A DNA stretch of 58,833 bases, from contig CANREH010000008.1 in NCBI GenBank assembly GCA_947629585.1, positions 1 to 58,833 of the forward strand, given 5' to 3'. Source of the stretch: an uncultured Lachnospiraceae bacterium (GTDB lineage Bacteria > Bacillota > Clostridia > Lachnospirales > Lachnospiraceae). Positions 16,704 to 24,671 of the stretch are shown here, piece after piece. The notes beneath the pieces are model-generated. The model ran no database searches. It saw only the letters and a list, made by a program, of their open reading frames with translations, and was not told the origin of the DNA. The position numbers and the translations under genes were made by a program. Each line of letters opens with the position of its first letter. Positions within the stretch are counted from its first letter, which is position 1.

Positions 16704-16874
16704 CTGCAATTAGTCTTTTGACATATCGTTTTTCAACAGCCACGCGGCCAGACATTTCTTTTGAAAAGTCCGGTATGGCCTATAACTTTTCATAATAAAA
16801 ATTTCAGGATTTTCAAAAGAAACTGTCTGTGACAGTGGCGTTCCTTTTAACAGAATCCAAAAGACTAATTGCAG
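16704..16874. repeat. 173-bp-class hairpin repeat, copy 2 (171 bp)
   Basis: Same structure as 1304-1476: outer arms CTGCAATTAGTCTTTTG and CAAAAGACTAATTGCAG are perfectly complementary over 17 bases, and the internal GCCACGCGG/CAGTGGC region is shared. It starts one base after the ABC exporter stop codon and ends 18 bases before the -35 of the next promoter, so it neatly separates two transcription units. Confidence 0.85.
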
Positions 16875-16892
16875 GATTTTTAACCCATTTCA

Positions 16893-16921
16893 TTGTATTT
16901 TTTCCGGCGGTGTGGTATAAT
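16893..16921 (+). promoter_or_regulatory. Sigma-A promoter of the nucleotidyltransferase-PqqD-pel operon
   Basis: TTGTAT at 16893-16898, exactly 17 bases, then the consensus TATAAT at 16916-16921. The 5' leader contains an 8-bp hairpin AACCTGTG/CACAGGTT at 16942-16969. No strong terminator was seen between here and the end of pelG near 31.3 kb. Confidence 0.7.
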
Positions 16922-17014
16922 TAGGCATATCGCTTATCATCAACCTGTGAACGAAGAAAACCACAGGTTTTCTAAGTATGTGTATAGCGCAGAGATGGAA
17001 TACAGAAGGCAGGA

Positions 17015-18250
17015 ATGGGGAGTACAATGACAGGGGTGCAGGATTTATTTTTGAAAATTTTAACGGCGTCGCTGCATGGGAGCCGTCTTTCCGGAGAGGA
17101 GATCGGGAAGAATTTCTGGCAGGTATGGCAGGAGATGAAGAAGATCGCCAGGCAGCAGGCAGTGTCCCCGCTGATATATGATTATCTCTTGTCATGGGAA
17201 TCCGGACGTATGCCGGAGCAGGAGCAACAGTATTTAAAGCAGCAGGAATTTGTCACCGCCATGATGTATTACCAGATGGTAAATTTTGTGTTTATGGTGC
17301 TGGAGCTGTTACAGAAGCAGAAAATCCAGGGCTGTATTTTAAAAGGGGTCGGGATGGCAGGCTATTATCCCAGGGAAGAGTTAAGGAAGGCCGGGGACGT
17401 AGATTTGTATATTCCCGTGCCGGAGGAATTTGAGGCTTTCTGTAAGACGTTAAAGGAAAATGGATTTGAACGGGAGAAGTCGGTCACGGATCACCACAGG
17501 ACCTATTATTATGTTTCCGACGGGGTAAAGTTTGAGTTAGAGGTACATATTAAACCGATTAATACGCAGGAGAATGCCGCTTTTAATAAAGAGGTGGATC
17601 AGATTTTTGCGCCTTTTGCCGCGGGGCAGGGGAAGGAATTTAGCAAAGCAGAGATTATCAACGGCAGTGTTCCGGTTCTTCCGCCGGAGGAAAATGCGTT
17701 TTACCTTCTGCTGCATATGCTGCAGCATATGTTAAGCGGCGGCATGGGAGTGCGCCTGTTATGTGACTGGGTGCTGTTTTGGGAGAAGGAAAAGATTTCT
17801 TCCGAAGAGCTGCTGTCTATGGTAAGGCAGTGTAAAATTGAAGGGTTTTATTATCTTGTGACAGGGATCTGCGTGGAGTATCTGGGACTTCCTATGGAAT
17901 GCGTCCCGTGGATGGAGGGCAGGATGCCGGAAAAGGAACGTATGGAGCGGCTTTTAGAGGATATGTTCCTGGGCGGTGAGTTTGGGGAATGCGACAGTTC
18001 ACGGATGCTGGCTGTGGAGGACAGGAAGCTGGGGTATTTTAAGGAGCTCCACAGGCAGATGCTTTTAAGGTTCCACAGGGCAGGGAAGGTTCCGCTGTTC
18101 TGGCCTTTTTTATGGGCGGCGACAGGGATTATTTTTCTTTATAATAATAAGCATCTGCGGAATACCTCCGCGCTTGACATTATCAAAAGCGCAAGGGAGC
18201 GGGGAAAGCTGTTGGAGGATTTGAAATTATTTGAAGACTGGGAGTCATAG
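17015..18250 (+). CDS. Nucleotidyltransferase family protein (PF14907-like)
   Basis: A 411-residue protein with the pattern of the Nucleotidyltransf_5 family: CILKGVGMAGYYP (about 110-122), then RKAGDVDLYIPV with the metal-binding Asp pair, then FELEVHIKPI. The C-terminal half is helical. Members of this family recur in lasso-peptide and other RiPP clusters, where their reaction is mostly unknown. The start could be ATG 17015 or ATG 17027; the latter (MTGVQDLFLK) has GGGGAG five bases upstream and is equally likely. It lies 8 bases before the PqqD gene, and both are co-oriented with the Pel genes. Confidence 0.75.
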   Translation: MGSTMTGVQDLFLKILTASLHGSRLSGEEIGKNFWQVWQEMKKIARQQAVSPLIYDYLLSWESGRMPEQEQQYLKQQEFVTAMMYYQMVNFVFMVLELLQKQKIQGCILKGVGMAGYYPREELRKAGDVDLYIPVPEEFEAFCKTLKENGFEREKSVTDHHRTYYYVSDGVKFELEVHIKPINTQENAAFNKEVDQIFAPFAAGQGKEFSKAEIINGSVPVLPPEENAFYLLLHMLQHMLSGGMGVRLLCDWVLFWEKEKISSEELLSMVRQCKIEGFYYLVTGICVEYLGLPMECVPWMEGRMPEKERMERLLEDMFLGGEFGECDSSRMLAVEDRKLGYFKELHRQMLLRFHRAGKVPLFWPFLWAATGIIFLYNNKHLRNTSALDIIKSARERGKLLEDLKLFEDWES

Positions 18251-18258
18251 GAAAGGTT

Positions 18259-18531
18259 GTGGAAAGCGTGAAAAGAAAAAATGGGTATCTTCTCCGGGAG
18301 CTGGGGAATTCCTATGTGATTGTGCCGATTGCGGGAAAACAGTTGAAATTTCAGGATATGCTCTCTTTAAATGAGACGGGGGCATTCTTATGGGAACAGT
18401 TACGGGAGGAGAAGACGGAGGAAGAGCTTTTGGAAGCTGTCCTGCTGGATTATCAGGTGGACGAAAAGACAGCCCGCCGGGATATCAGGGAATTTATCGA
18501 TCAGGCAGGGAAGGCAGGAATTTTGCAGTAA
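18259..18531 (+). CDS. PqqD-family peptide-binding protein
   Basis: A 90-residue stand-alone PqqD-like domain: ELGNSYVIVPIAG, then LNETGAFLWEQLREEKTEEE, then AVLLDYQVDEKTARRDIREF. The central LNETGAFLW block parallels LNDTGIFLW in the fusion at 10839-11993. PqqD proteins bind leader peptides and present them to modifying enzymes, so this is the second candidate receptor for the YEKP leaders. A GTG at 18268 (MKRKNGYLL) is better spaced from AGGAAAGG than the GTG at 18259 and may be the true start. Confidence 0.8.
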   Translation: MESVKRKNGYLLRELGNSYVIVPIAGKQLKFQDMLSLNETGAFLWEQLREEKTEEELLEAVLLDYQVDEKTARRDIREFIDQAGKAGILQ

Positions 18532-18597
18532 AGGAGCCGCAGGCGGGCTTTGGAATACGACAGACTGTTGTTATAAAGAATAATAAAAACAGGGGAG

Positions 18598-19017
18598 GTG
18601 CATGGTCTGTATCGGTTTATCTATATCTTTATGATTATCGCCGGGGCGGCGCTCATTTACAGCACGATGCGGCTTTTGGTAAAGAGGAGGATGACGGAGG
18701 TTAATTCTATCCTCTGGTTTGTGATTGGATTTGTGACGATTCTTGCGGGATGCTGTCCGGAGATTGTGACAAACCTTGCGGCAAAGCTTTATATTGAATA
18801 TTCGCCGGCGTTTGTTTTTATGGCGGCCATTTTGATCCTTCTTTTGATCGTGTTTGAAAATACCGTCATGATTTCCGATCTGACGTCGCAGGTACAGGAG
18901 CTTGCCATCCAGCTTTCCATTATGGAGGAGGAGCTTGCGCGTGCCAAGACGGCGGCGGGGGAGCAGGAACCGGCAAAGGCATGGGAAGAAGCTGCCGCGG
19001 CAGAAGAGGAGCAATAG
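18598..19017 (+). CDS. DUF2304 membrane protein
   Basis: A small membrane protein with three hydrophobic segments (about 5-25, 37-57, 74-96) and a charged, Glu/Ala-rich coiled-coil tail. DUF2304 proteins usually sit next to DPM1-like GT2 glycosyltransferases, and one is encoded in the same operon at 25891. The start is unclear: the GTG at 18598 lies inside the AGGGGAGGTG ribosome site. A CTG at 18607, 6 bases downstream of that site and in frame (reading YRFIYIFMII), is better placed; the nearby ATG 18602 is out of frame. About 136 residues whichever is used. Confidence 0.75.
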   Translation: MHGLYRFIYIFMIIAGAALIYSTMRLLVKRRMTEVNSILWFVIGFVTILAGCCPEIVTNLAAKLYIEYSPAFVFMAAILILLLIVFENTVMISDLTSQVQELAIQLSIMEEELARAKTAAGEQEPAKAWEEAAAAEEEQ

Positions 19018-19035
19018 AAAAAAGGGGGAAGGACA

Positions 19036-21237
19036 GTGAAAATCCTTTTATTTGGTTCATACGGGCTGTTAATGGAATCTGCTATTGTGAAGCTTCACAA
19101 AGAGGGGCATGAGCTGTTCGTGGTAACGGGGCGCAAGCTCCAGGAGGAGCACCACGACGGGACAGTGGACGCTTATTTTGTGGAATATGCAGATAACAGC
19201 TTATATTATGTATTTGAGAGCGTCAAGCCGGATGCCGTGATTTACACCGGAGCTTTTGACGAACTGTTTCACTGGAAAGAGCAGGCCGATGCCGCGAAGT
19301 ACCTGGCAGGGCTTAACAATATCATTATCAGCGCGGTGAAAGGGAGCGTGCCGAAATTCATTTATTTTTCCACGACGGATGTTTACGACGCCTCGATGTC
19401 GGGGCAGGTTGCTGAGCATTCGGCAAGTGTCAGCACCGGAAATATACGGGAAATGACCATGAGGAGCGGGGAGGATCTGGTTCTGCGCTATAAGACCTCC
19501 ACGAAAACAAAATTTACCATCCTGCGCTGCTCGGATATTTACGGGGAATGCAACGGCCAGTTTTATATGGACAGTTTCTTTATCCGTTCTTTGAAGACGT
19601 CCTTAATGAACCAGACAGTTTTTGTCGAGCATGGCAGGAGCCACAATATGATCCATGTGCAGGATGTTGCCGAAGCTTTGGTTAATGTCCTGAAGGCGGA
19701 TCAGCTTCCGCATATGATCTATAATATAGCGTCGAATGATATTCTGTCGGAAGAAGGCTTTCTGGATTTTTATGAGGAGCATCTGGCAAAGCGCCCTCTC
19801 CAGAATGCAGTCGAGGCTGTCAATCCGTTTAACGGGGAGATTTCCTGTGAGCTGGCGGTAAAGGACTGGGGCTTTTCTGTCCGCGGGAACTTTAAGCAGG
19901 CTTTCCCGGAAATTATGCGGAAGTTTAAAATCTATCTGGACAGCCAGACCGGAGAAGTGAAGAAGAAAGGAAAATTCCAGCAGCTCCGGGAAAGGCTTCA
20001 GGAACTCTTGAAGTGGTTTTACCCGTATGCGGAGACGATTGTCGCCTTTCTGATTTTTTTCGGGTTTGACCGTCTGACGATGGATGTCAAATATTTTGAA
20101 GTCATAGATTTTTATATCCTGTATGTGATTTTGATTGCGATTGTCCACGGGAAAGGCAAGGCTACGATTGCCATTGTTTTAAGCTTTGCCGGGCATTTAA
20201 TTAACTACGGCGGCTTTGTCGGGCAGGTCAGCCGGGGCATGATTGACTACAATACCTTTATCTGGGTGCTGCAGCTTCTTGTCCTGGGCATGAGCGTCGG
20301 TTATGTGCGTGATAACAACAACCAGAGAATTGAAGATGAAAAGGAAAATTCCGCGGCGATTTCCAGGGAGCTGGAGGATGTAAAGGAAATCAACAACAGC
20401 AATGTCCGCATTAAGCAGGTTTATGAGGAGCGTCTGCTGAATTATAAGGATAGTTTTGCCAGAATCTATTCTATTGTTACGCAGTTGAACGACCTGGAGC
20501 CGGATAAGATCATGCTTGCTTCGGTGGATGTCATCCAGAAGATTATGAATGTCACGGACGTCGCCATTTATAACGTAGGAAAAGGAAGCTATTACGGGCG
20601 TCTGGCGGCTTCTTCCAAAAATATGACCGGAAATACGAAAAAGTCGTTCCGTCTGGAGGATATGGGAGATGTCTACGAAGAGATTAAGGAACACAGGATC
20701 TTTATGAATACAGCCGTTGATCCGCAGAAGCCGGATATGGCGGGAGGCGTCTACCACGGGGAAGTGTTAGAGGCGCTGATTATTATCCAGAATGTTCCGT
20801 TTGAAAACATGACTCTGTATCATTCCAACCTGCTTGCCGTTTTGTTAAACCTGATTGCGCAGTCCATGCACACCGCTTCTATTTATCTGCAGGAAAGCGC
20901 GCTGTCGCGTTATGTCCCGAATACCAGGATTTTGAATACCCGTTCCTTCGAGCGTATCTTACAGATTCAGGAGGAAGGGCAGGAACAGAAGAATACCGAG
21001 TTCTTTGTGCTTGAGGTTATCAATTACGAAAACAAAACGCTGGAAGAGCTGGATAACCAGATTACTTCGCTTTTGCGCCAGCATGACTATCTGGGCGTTG
21101 ACGAGGATAATAACCTGAAAATCCTTGTCACCAATACGAACAGGACAGAGGCGCATTTTGTTGTCGATCGTCTGGAAAGCAAAGGCATCCGTATCAATAA
21201 GGAGCCTTTGGAGGAAGAAGTGGAGGAAGTGGTGTAG
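19036..21237 (+). CDS. pelD: SDR-PelD fusion: Pel exopolysaccharide c-di-GMP receptor
   Basis: A 733-residue fusion. Residues 1-300 are an extended SDR domain (KILLFGSYGLLMESA, then YFSTTDVYD), but the catalytic YxxxK is absent where MTMRSGEDLVL appears, so it may bind nucleotide without catalysis. Residues 325-430 have four membrane segments. A coiled coil (435-475), a GAF domain (480-620) and a degenerate GGDEF domain (630-730) follow. That order of membrane, GAF and degenerate GGDEF is PelD. RQHD at 681-684 matches the RxxD inhibitory-site motif used by PelD to bind c-di-GMP, while the GGDEF signature is replaced by GVDEDN. Starts at GTG 19036 behind GGGGGAAGG; one base separates it from the pelE-like gene. 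Confidence 0.8.
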   Translation: MKILLFGSYGLLMESAIVKLHKEGHELFVVTGRKLQEEHHDGTVDAYFVEYADNSLYYVFESVKPDAVIYTGAFDELFHWKEQADAAKYLAGLNNIIISAVKGSVPKFIYFSTTDVYDASMSGQVAEHSASVSTGNIREMTMRSGEDLVLRYKTSTKTKFTILRCSDIYGECNGQFYMDSFFIRSLKTSLMNQTVFVEHGRSHNMIHVQDVAEALVNVLKADQLPHMIYNIASNDILSEEGFLDFYEEHLAKRPLQNAVEAVNPFNGEISCELAVKDWGFSVRGNFKQAFPEIMRKFKIYLDSQTGEVKKKGKFQQLRERLQELLKWFYPYAETIVAFLIFFGFDRLTMDVKYFEVIDFYILYVILIAIVHGKGKATIAIVLSFAGHLINYGGFVGQVSRGMIDYNTFIWVLQLLVLGMSVGYVRDNNNQRIEDEKENSAAISRELEDVKEINNSNVRIKQVYEERLLNYKDSFARIYSIVTQLNDLEPDKIMLASVDVIQKIMNVTDVAIYNVGKGSYYGRLAASSKNMTGNTKKSFRLEDMGDVYEEIKEHRIFMNTAVDPQKPDMAGGVYHGEVLEALIIIQNVPFENMTLYHSNLLAVLLNLIAQSMHTASIYLQESALSRYVPNTRILNTRSFERILQIQEEGQEQKNTEFFVLEVINYENKTLEELDNQITSLLRQHDYLGVDEDNNLKILVTNTNRTEAHFVVDRLESKGIRINKEPLEEEVEEVV

Positions 21238-22128
21238 ATGATGCTGCGCATTCTTCAGATTTTTGTATGCAGCATACTGCTGATGTTTGCGTACATAATC
21301 ACATTTTATAAAAAAGGGGAATTTACCTTTTATTTCCTGCAGTTTATTTTTATGATATTAACGCCGCTGATTGGGCCGGTTTTCCTGATCCTGTCGTGGC
21401 TCATACAGAAGATTTTCTTCCGGAAAGAGGTCAACCTGCGGGAGTTAAGCTTCCGGAAGGATATGCTGCATACCATTCTTCATCCGGACGAGGATAAGGA
21501 GCGGAATGTCGTCCCGGTAAAGGAGGCGCTGCTGGTTTCCGATACGCAGGATAAGCGGCGTGTCATGCTGAATGTGTTAAAGGGGGAGTATGAGAAGTCC
21601 CTGACGGTAATTACGGATGCGCTGGAAAATCCCGATACGGAAATTTCCCACTATGCGGCGTCTGTTATTACGGAGGTGAAATCCCAGTTCAAAGTAACGG
21701 TGCAGACCATGCAGGAGCAGTTAAAGGATTATCCTGACGATCCTGCCATGAAGGTAATGTTAATTGACTATATCCATGAGTTTCTGGGAAAAAATGTGCT
21801 GAGTGAAATCGAGGCAATGACATATATCACTATTTACCTGAACCTGATGGAAGAATTATTTGTGCAGGACGCGAATTCCATTACCGGAACCATGTATAAG
21901 GATATTATTTACCATCTGATGGCGTCCGGGCAGAAGGATAAGGCGGAGCTTTGGGCAAAGCGGGCGCTGGAGCTCAGACCTGCCGATCTGGATACTTACA
22001 AAGGTGTTTTAAAATATTATTATGAAGTAGGAAATAAGAACGTATTCTACAATGTACTGGGGCAGTTAAAAGCTTCCGATATCGTGCTGGACAGGGAAAC
22101 TCTCGATATCGTCCGCTTTTTTAAGTAA
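21238..22128 (+). CDS. pelE: PelE-like inner-membrane protein
   Basis: A 296-residue protein with two N-terminal membrane helices (about 5-22, 30-60) followed by a soluble helical region with TPR-like helices (YKDIIYHLMASGQKDKAELW, then ALELRPADLDTYKGVLKYYY). This matches PelE, which pairs with PelD and helps couple the synthase complex. It starts at the ATG immediately after the pelD stop codon and is followed by the polytopic membrane protein after 20 bases. Sequence divergence from proteobacterial PelE is expected in Gram-positives, and the name relies heavily on position. Confidence 0.7.
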   Translation: MMLRILQIFVCSILLMFAYIITFYKKGEFTFYFLQFIFMILTPLIGPVFLILSWLIQKIFFRKEVNLRELSFRKDMLHTILHPDEDKERNVVPVKEALLVSDTQDKRRVMLNVLKGEYEKSLTVITDALENPDTEISHYAASVITEVKSQFKVTVQTMQEQLKDYPDDPAMKVMLIDYIHEFLGKNVLSEIEAMTYITIYLNLMEELFVQDANSITGTMYKDIIYHLMASGQKDKAELWAKRALELRPADLDTYKGVLKYYYEVGNKNVFYNVLGQLKASDIVLDRETLDIVRFFK

Positions 22129-22148
22129 AAAGAAACAGAAGGAAGGCG

Positions 22149-24671
22149 ATGGGGATGAACATAAATAATCTAATCATTTTAACAGAAGTGTTTTTGGGTT
22201 ATTCTGTTCTGGTCTTCGGCCTGTCCGCCTTCTTTTTAAAGCCGCTGCTAAACGGCGTGGGATTTACCAAAGGGTTTCTGGCCTGTTTTCTTGCCGGGAA
22301 TTTCTATGTGATGAATGTGACATTTTTTCTGCTGCTGTTTTTCCATTGTTCCAGCCGTTTTTTAACGATTTTTTTCCTGATTGCGGGGGCGTGTGTCCTC
22401 CGTATGATTTTTGATTTCCGTACCGTGAGGCCGGACTTTGGAAAGGCTTCCAAAAATTTCCGGCGTCTGATTGGGGGAAGATACGGATGGCATCTTTTTT
22501 TCCGAAGGCTCCGCAGGGCTTTGTTCGGAAATGTCAGGGAAGGGCTTCGCTTTGTCTTTATTAAGCACCAGATGGATGTGGGGGGCGTCCTGTTCTGTCT
22601 GCTGATCCACGGCTCCTATACGGCGCGCAGGCTGATCCTGTATTCCGGCTATGGCGGTTATGACGAGGTAGTCCATGCGTCCTGGGTCCAGAAAATGATG
22701 GGCGGGGAAATTTACGGCGACGGTGTCTATCCTTTTGGCTTCCATGAAATGATTTATGCCACGGCAAAGGTATTTGGAATCCATGCCCAGCAGGTTTTGC
22801 GGGATTTTGGTTTTATTACGGTAGTCTATATGGCGCTGATGCTGTACTGCATGGTAGCGGTAGTGCTGGAAAACCGCCTGATTGCGTTTGCCACGACATT
22901 TTTTTATGCCGCTGTCTGCATTTTTGTGCAGTTTTCCTGGGACCGCTTAGGGTTTGGCTACCCGCAGGAATTTGGGCTGGTCTTCTTATATCCTATGGCA
23001 ATTTTCCTGTTCTATTATTTCCGGCAAAAAGATCGATTTTCCCTGGTCTTTTTCGGCATGGCGTTTTCCATGACATTATATGTCCATTACTATATCACGA
23101 TTATTGCCCTGCTGCTCTGCTTTAGTATCGGCATTGTTTACCTTATCTATATCTGGAAAAAGAAAATGTTAATCCCAATCCTGATCTGCGGTATTGTTTC
23201 CAGCCTGATCGGGGCATCTACGATGGTGCTTGGCGTGGCGACAGGGCACCGTCTTCAGGGCTCGCTTTACTGGGCGCTTGGCGTCATTGAGGGGGACGAT
23301 GGGGAAGAAGCGCCGGCGGAGGAGCTGTCTTCCCAGGAAGGAGAGGATTCCGGCGGGCTGGTGAGCATGGGAGGAGTCAGTCCGGGGGCTGTGAGCCCGG
23401 GCGCGGTCAGCGCAGGCTCCCTTGCCGCAGGGACAAAAGAGCCGGAAGAGTCAGAAGAGAGCAGGGCTCCGAAGGAACCGCTGTTAAAACGTCTCGGGAA
23501 TGCGGCTGTTTTGGTCGGCTCTAATATAAAAAAATATTGTATTATTAACTGCGTGACGGAACATGGGTTCTGGGGATTTACAGCCCTGACAATAGCTTCG
23601 CTTCTTTTGGGAATCTATTATCTGACCTTTGGGAAGAAGCGTTTGATGGGGGCGTTTATTCTTTCGTTTGTCATCTATATTCTGCTGCTGGCGTTTTTAA
23701 TGTCAACAGCGGGAATGGGGCTTCCTGTCATTATTGAGGATTACCGCGTGAGGGTCTTTTTATGCTATGCGCTTCCGTTCACGATAGGGGTATTTTTGCA
23801 TTCTCTCTGGATGATTGCGGAAAATGTTTTCTTAAGCGGTAAAAAAGAAAAAGAAAGCTGGAGGCGCGGGTTCCGGAGATACGGCATGATTCCGATTTCC
23901 ATTTTTATGCTGGTAACGCTGGTGTCGCAGAACCTGATCCGGCAGCCATCCAGGAGTATTGTCATCCAGCAGAATGAGATTGTGGATGTTTTTTACCATA
24001 TCATAGATAATTATGACGATTTTAGCTGGACGCTGGTTTCGGACGTGCAGGAATATGCCATGTGCCTGGAAAACGGGTACCACTATGAATGGACGGAGCT
24101 TTTGACCCATCTTTCCAGCGGGACGCTTAATATTGTGATCCCGACAAAATATGTTTTCTTTGCGATTGAGAAGCGGCCGATTGACTATGGTACGGTGATT
24201 GAGACCGGGCAGAATATCCCGATACAGGGAGAGGTTTCCAGAAAGCACGCAATGGAGGGATTTGACCTGGCAAGCGTGGGAAGCCCGGATAAGCTGTATG
24301 TCCAGTACCGTTTACAGGTAATGTCCAAAGCTTATTACTGGGCGAAAGCTTATGCCGAGCTTTTCCCGGAGGAAATGAAGGTATACTATGAGGATGAAAA
24401 TGTCATCTATTACTGCCTGACACAGGAGCCTTATTATCTGAACAATTTAAAGATTGACTATGGATATAATTCCCTGCTGCCGATTGAGGAAGGAACCAAT
24501 ACGCAGCCGGAAGGGGAAAAGAAGAATGCCGTACAGCCAGGAGAGGCAGGTACGGAAACAGAAGAAGAGAAAGAAGCAGAGGAGGATAAAGAAACAGAGG
24601 CAGAAACAGGAGGGGAAGGAACAGGAATAGAAGAGGAGGAAGTGACAGAAAGCGGGGAGGGCAGTGAGTGA
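22149..24671 (+). CDS. Polytopic membrane protein, GT-C-like, with acidic tail
   Basis: An 840-residue protein with about a dozen hydrophobic segments, a Gly/Ser/Glu-rich loop (about 380-435), an extracytoplasmic-looking C-terminal domain (600-770) and a strongly acidic Glu-rich tail (775-840). After the second cluster of helices it reads YSGYGGYDEVVHASWVQ (about 165-181); an acidic pair followed by His in the first large outer loop is typical of GT-C membrane glycosyltransferases. I do not recognise a named family. Within the Pel operon it is a candidate for a lipid-linked sugar transferase or chain-modifying enzyme. It overlaps the next gene by four bases (GTGA). Confidence 0.7.
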   Translation: MGMNINNLIILTEVFLGYSVLVFGLSAFFLKPLLNGVGFTKGFLACFLAGNFYVMNVTFFLLLFFHCSSRFLTIFFLIAGACVLRMIFDFRTVRPDFGKASKNFRRLIGGRYGWHLFFRRLRRALFGNVREGLRFVFIKHQMDVGGVLFCLLIHGSYTARRLILYSGYGGYDEVVHASWVQKMMGGEIYGDGVYPFGFHEMIYATAKVFGIHAQQVLRDFGFITVVYMALMLYCMVAVVLENRLIAFATTFFYAAVCIFVQFSWDRLGFGYPQEFGLVFLYPMAIFLFYYFRQKDRFSLVFFGMAFSMTLYVHYYITIIALLLCFSIGIVYLIYIWKKKMLIPILICGIVSSLIGASTMVLGVATGHRLQGSLYWALGVIEGDDGEEAPAEELSSQEGEDSGGLVSMGGVSPGAVSPGAVSAGSLAAGTKEPEESEESRAPKEPLLKRLGNAAVLVGSNIKKYCIINCVTEHGFWGFTALTIASLLLGIYYLTFGKKRLMGAFILSFVIYILLLAFLMSTAGMGLPVIIEDYRVRVFLCYALPFTIGVFLHSLWMIAENVFLSGKKEKESWRRGFRRYGMIPISIFMLVTLVSQNLIRQPSRSIVIQQNEIVDVFYHIIDNYDDFSWTLVSDVQEYAMCLENGYHYEWTELLTHLSSGTLNIVIPTKYVFFAIEKRPIDYGTVIETGQNIPIQGEVSRKHAMEGFDLASVGSPDKLYVQYRLQVMSKAYYWAKAYAELFPEEMKVYYEDENVIYYCLTQEPYYLNNLKIDYGYNSLLPIEEGTNTQPEGEKKNAVQPGEAGTETEEEKEAEEDKETEAETGGEGTGIEEEEVTESGEGSE

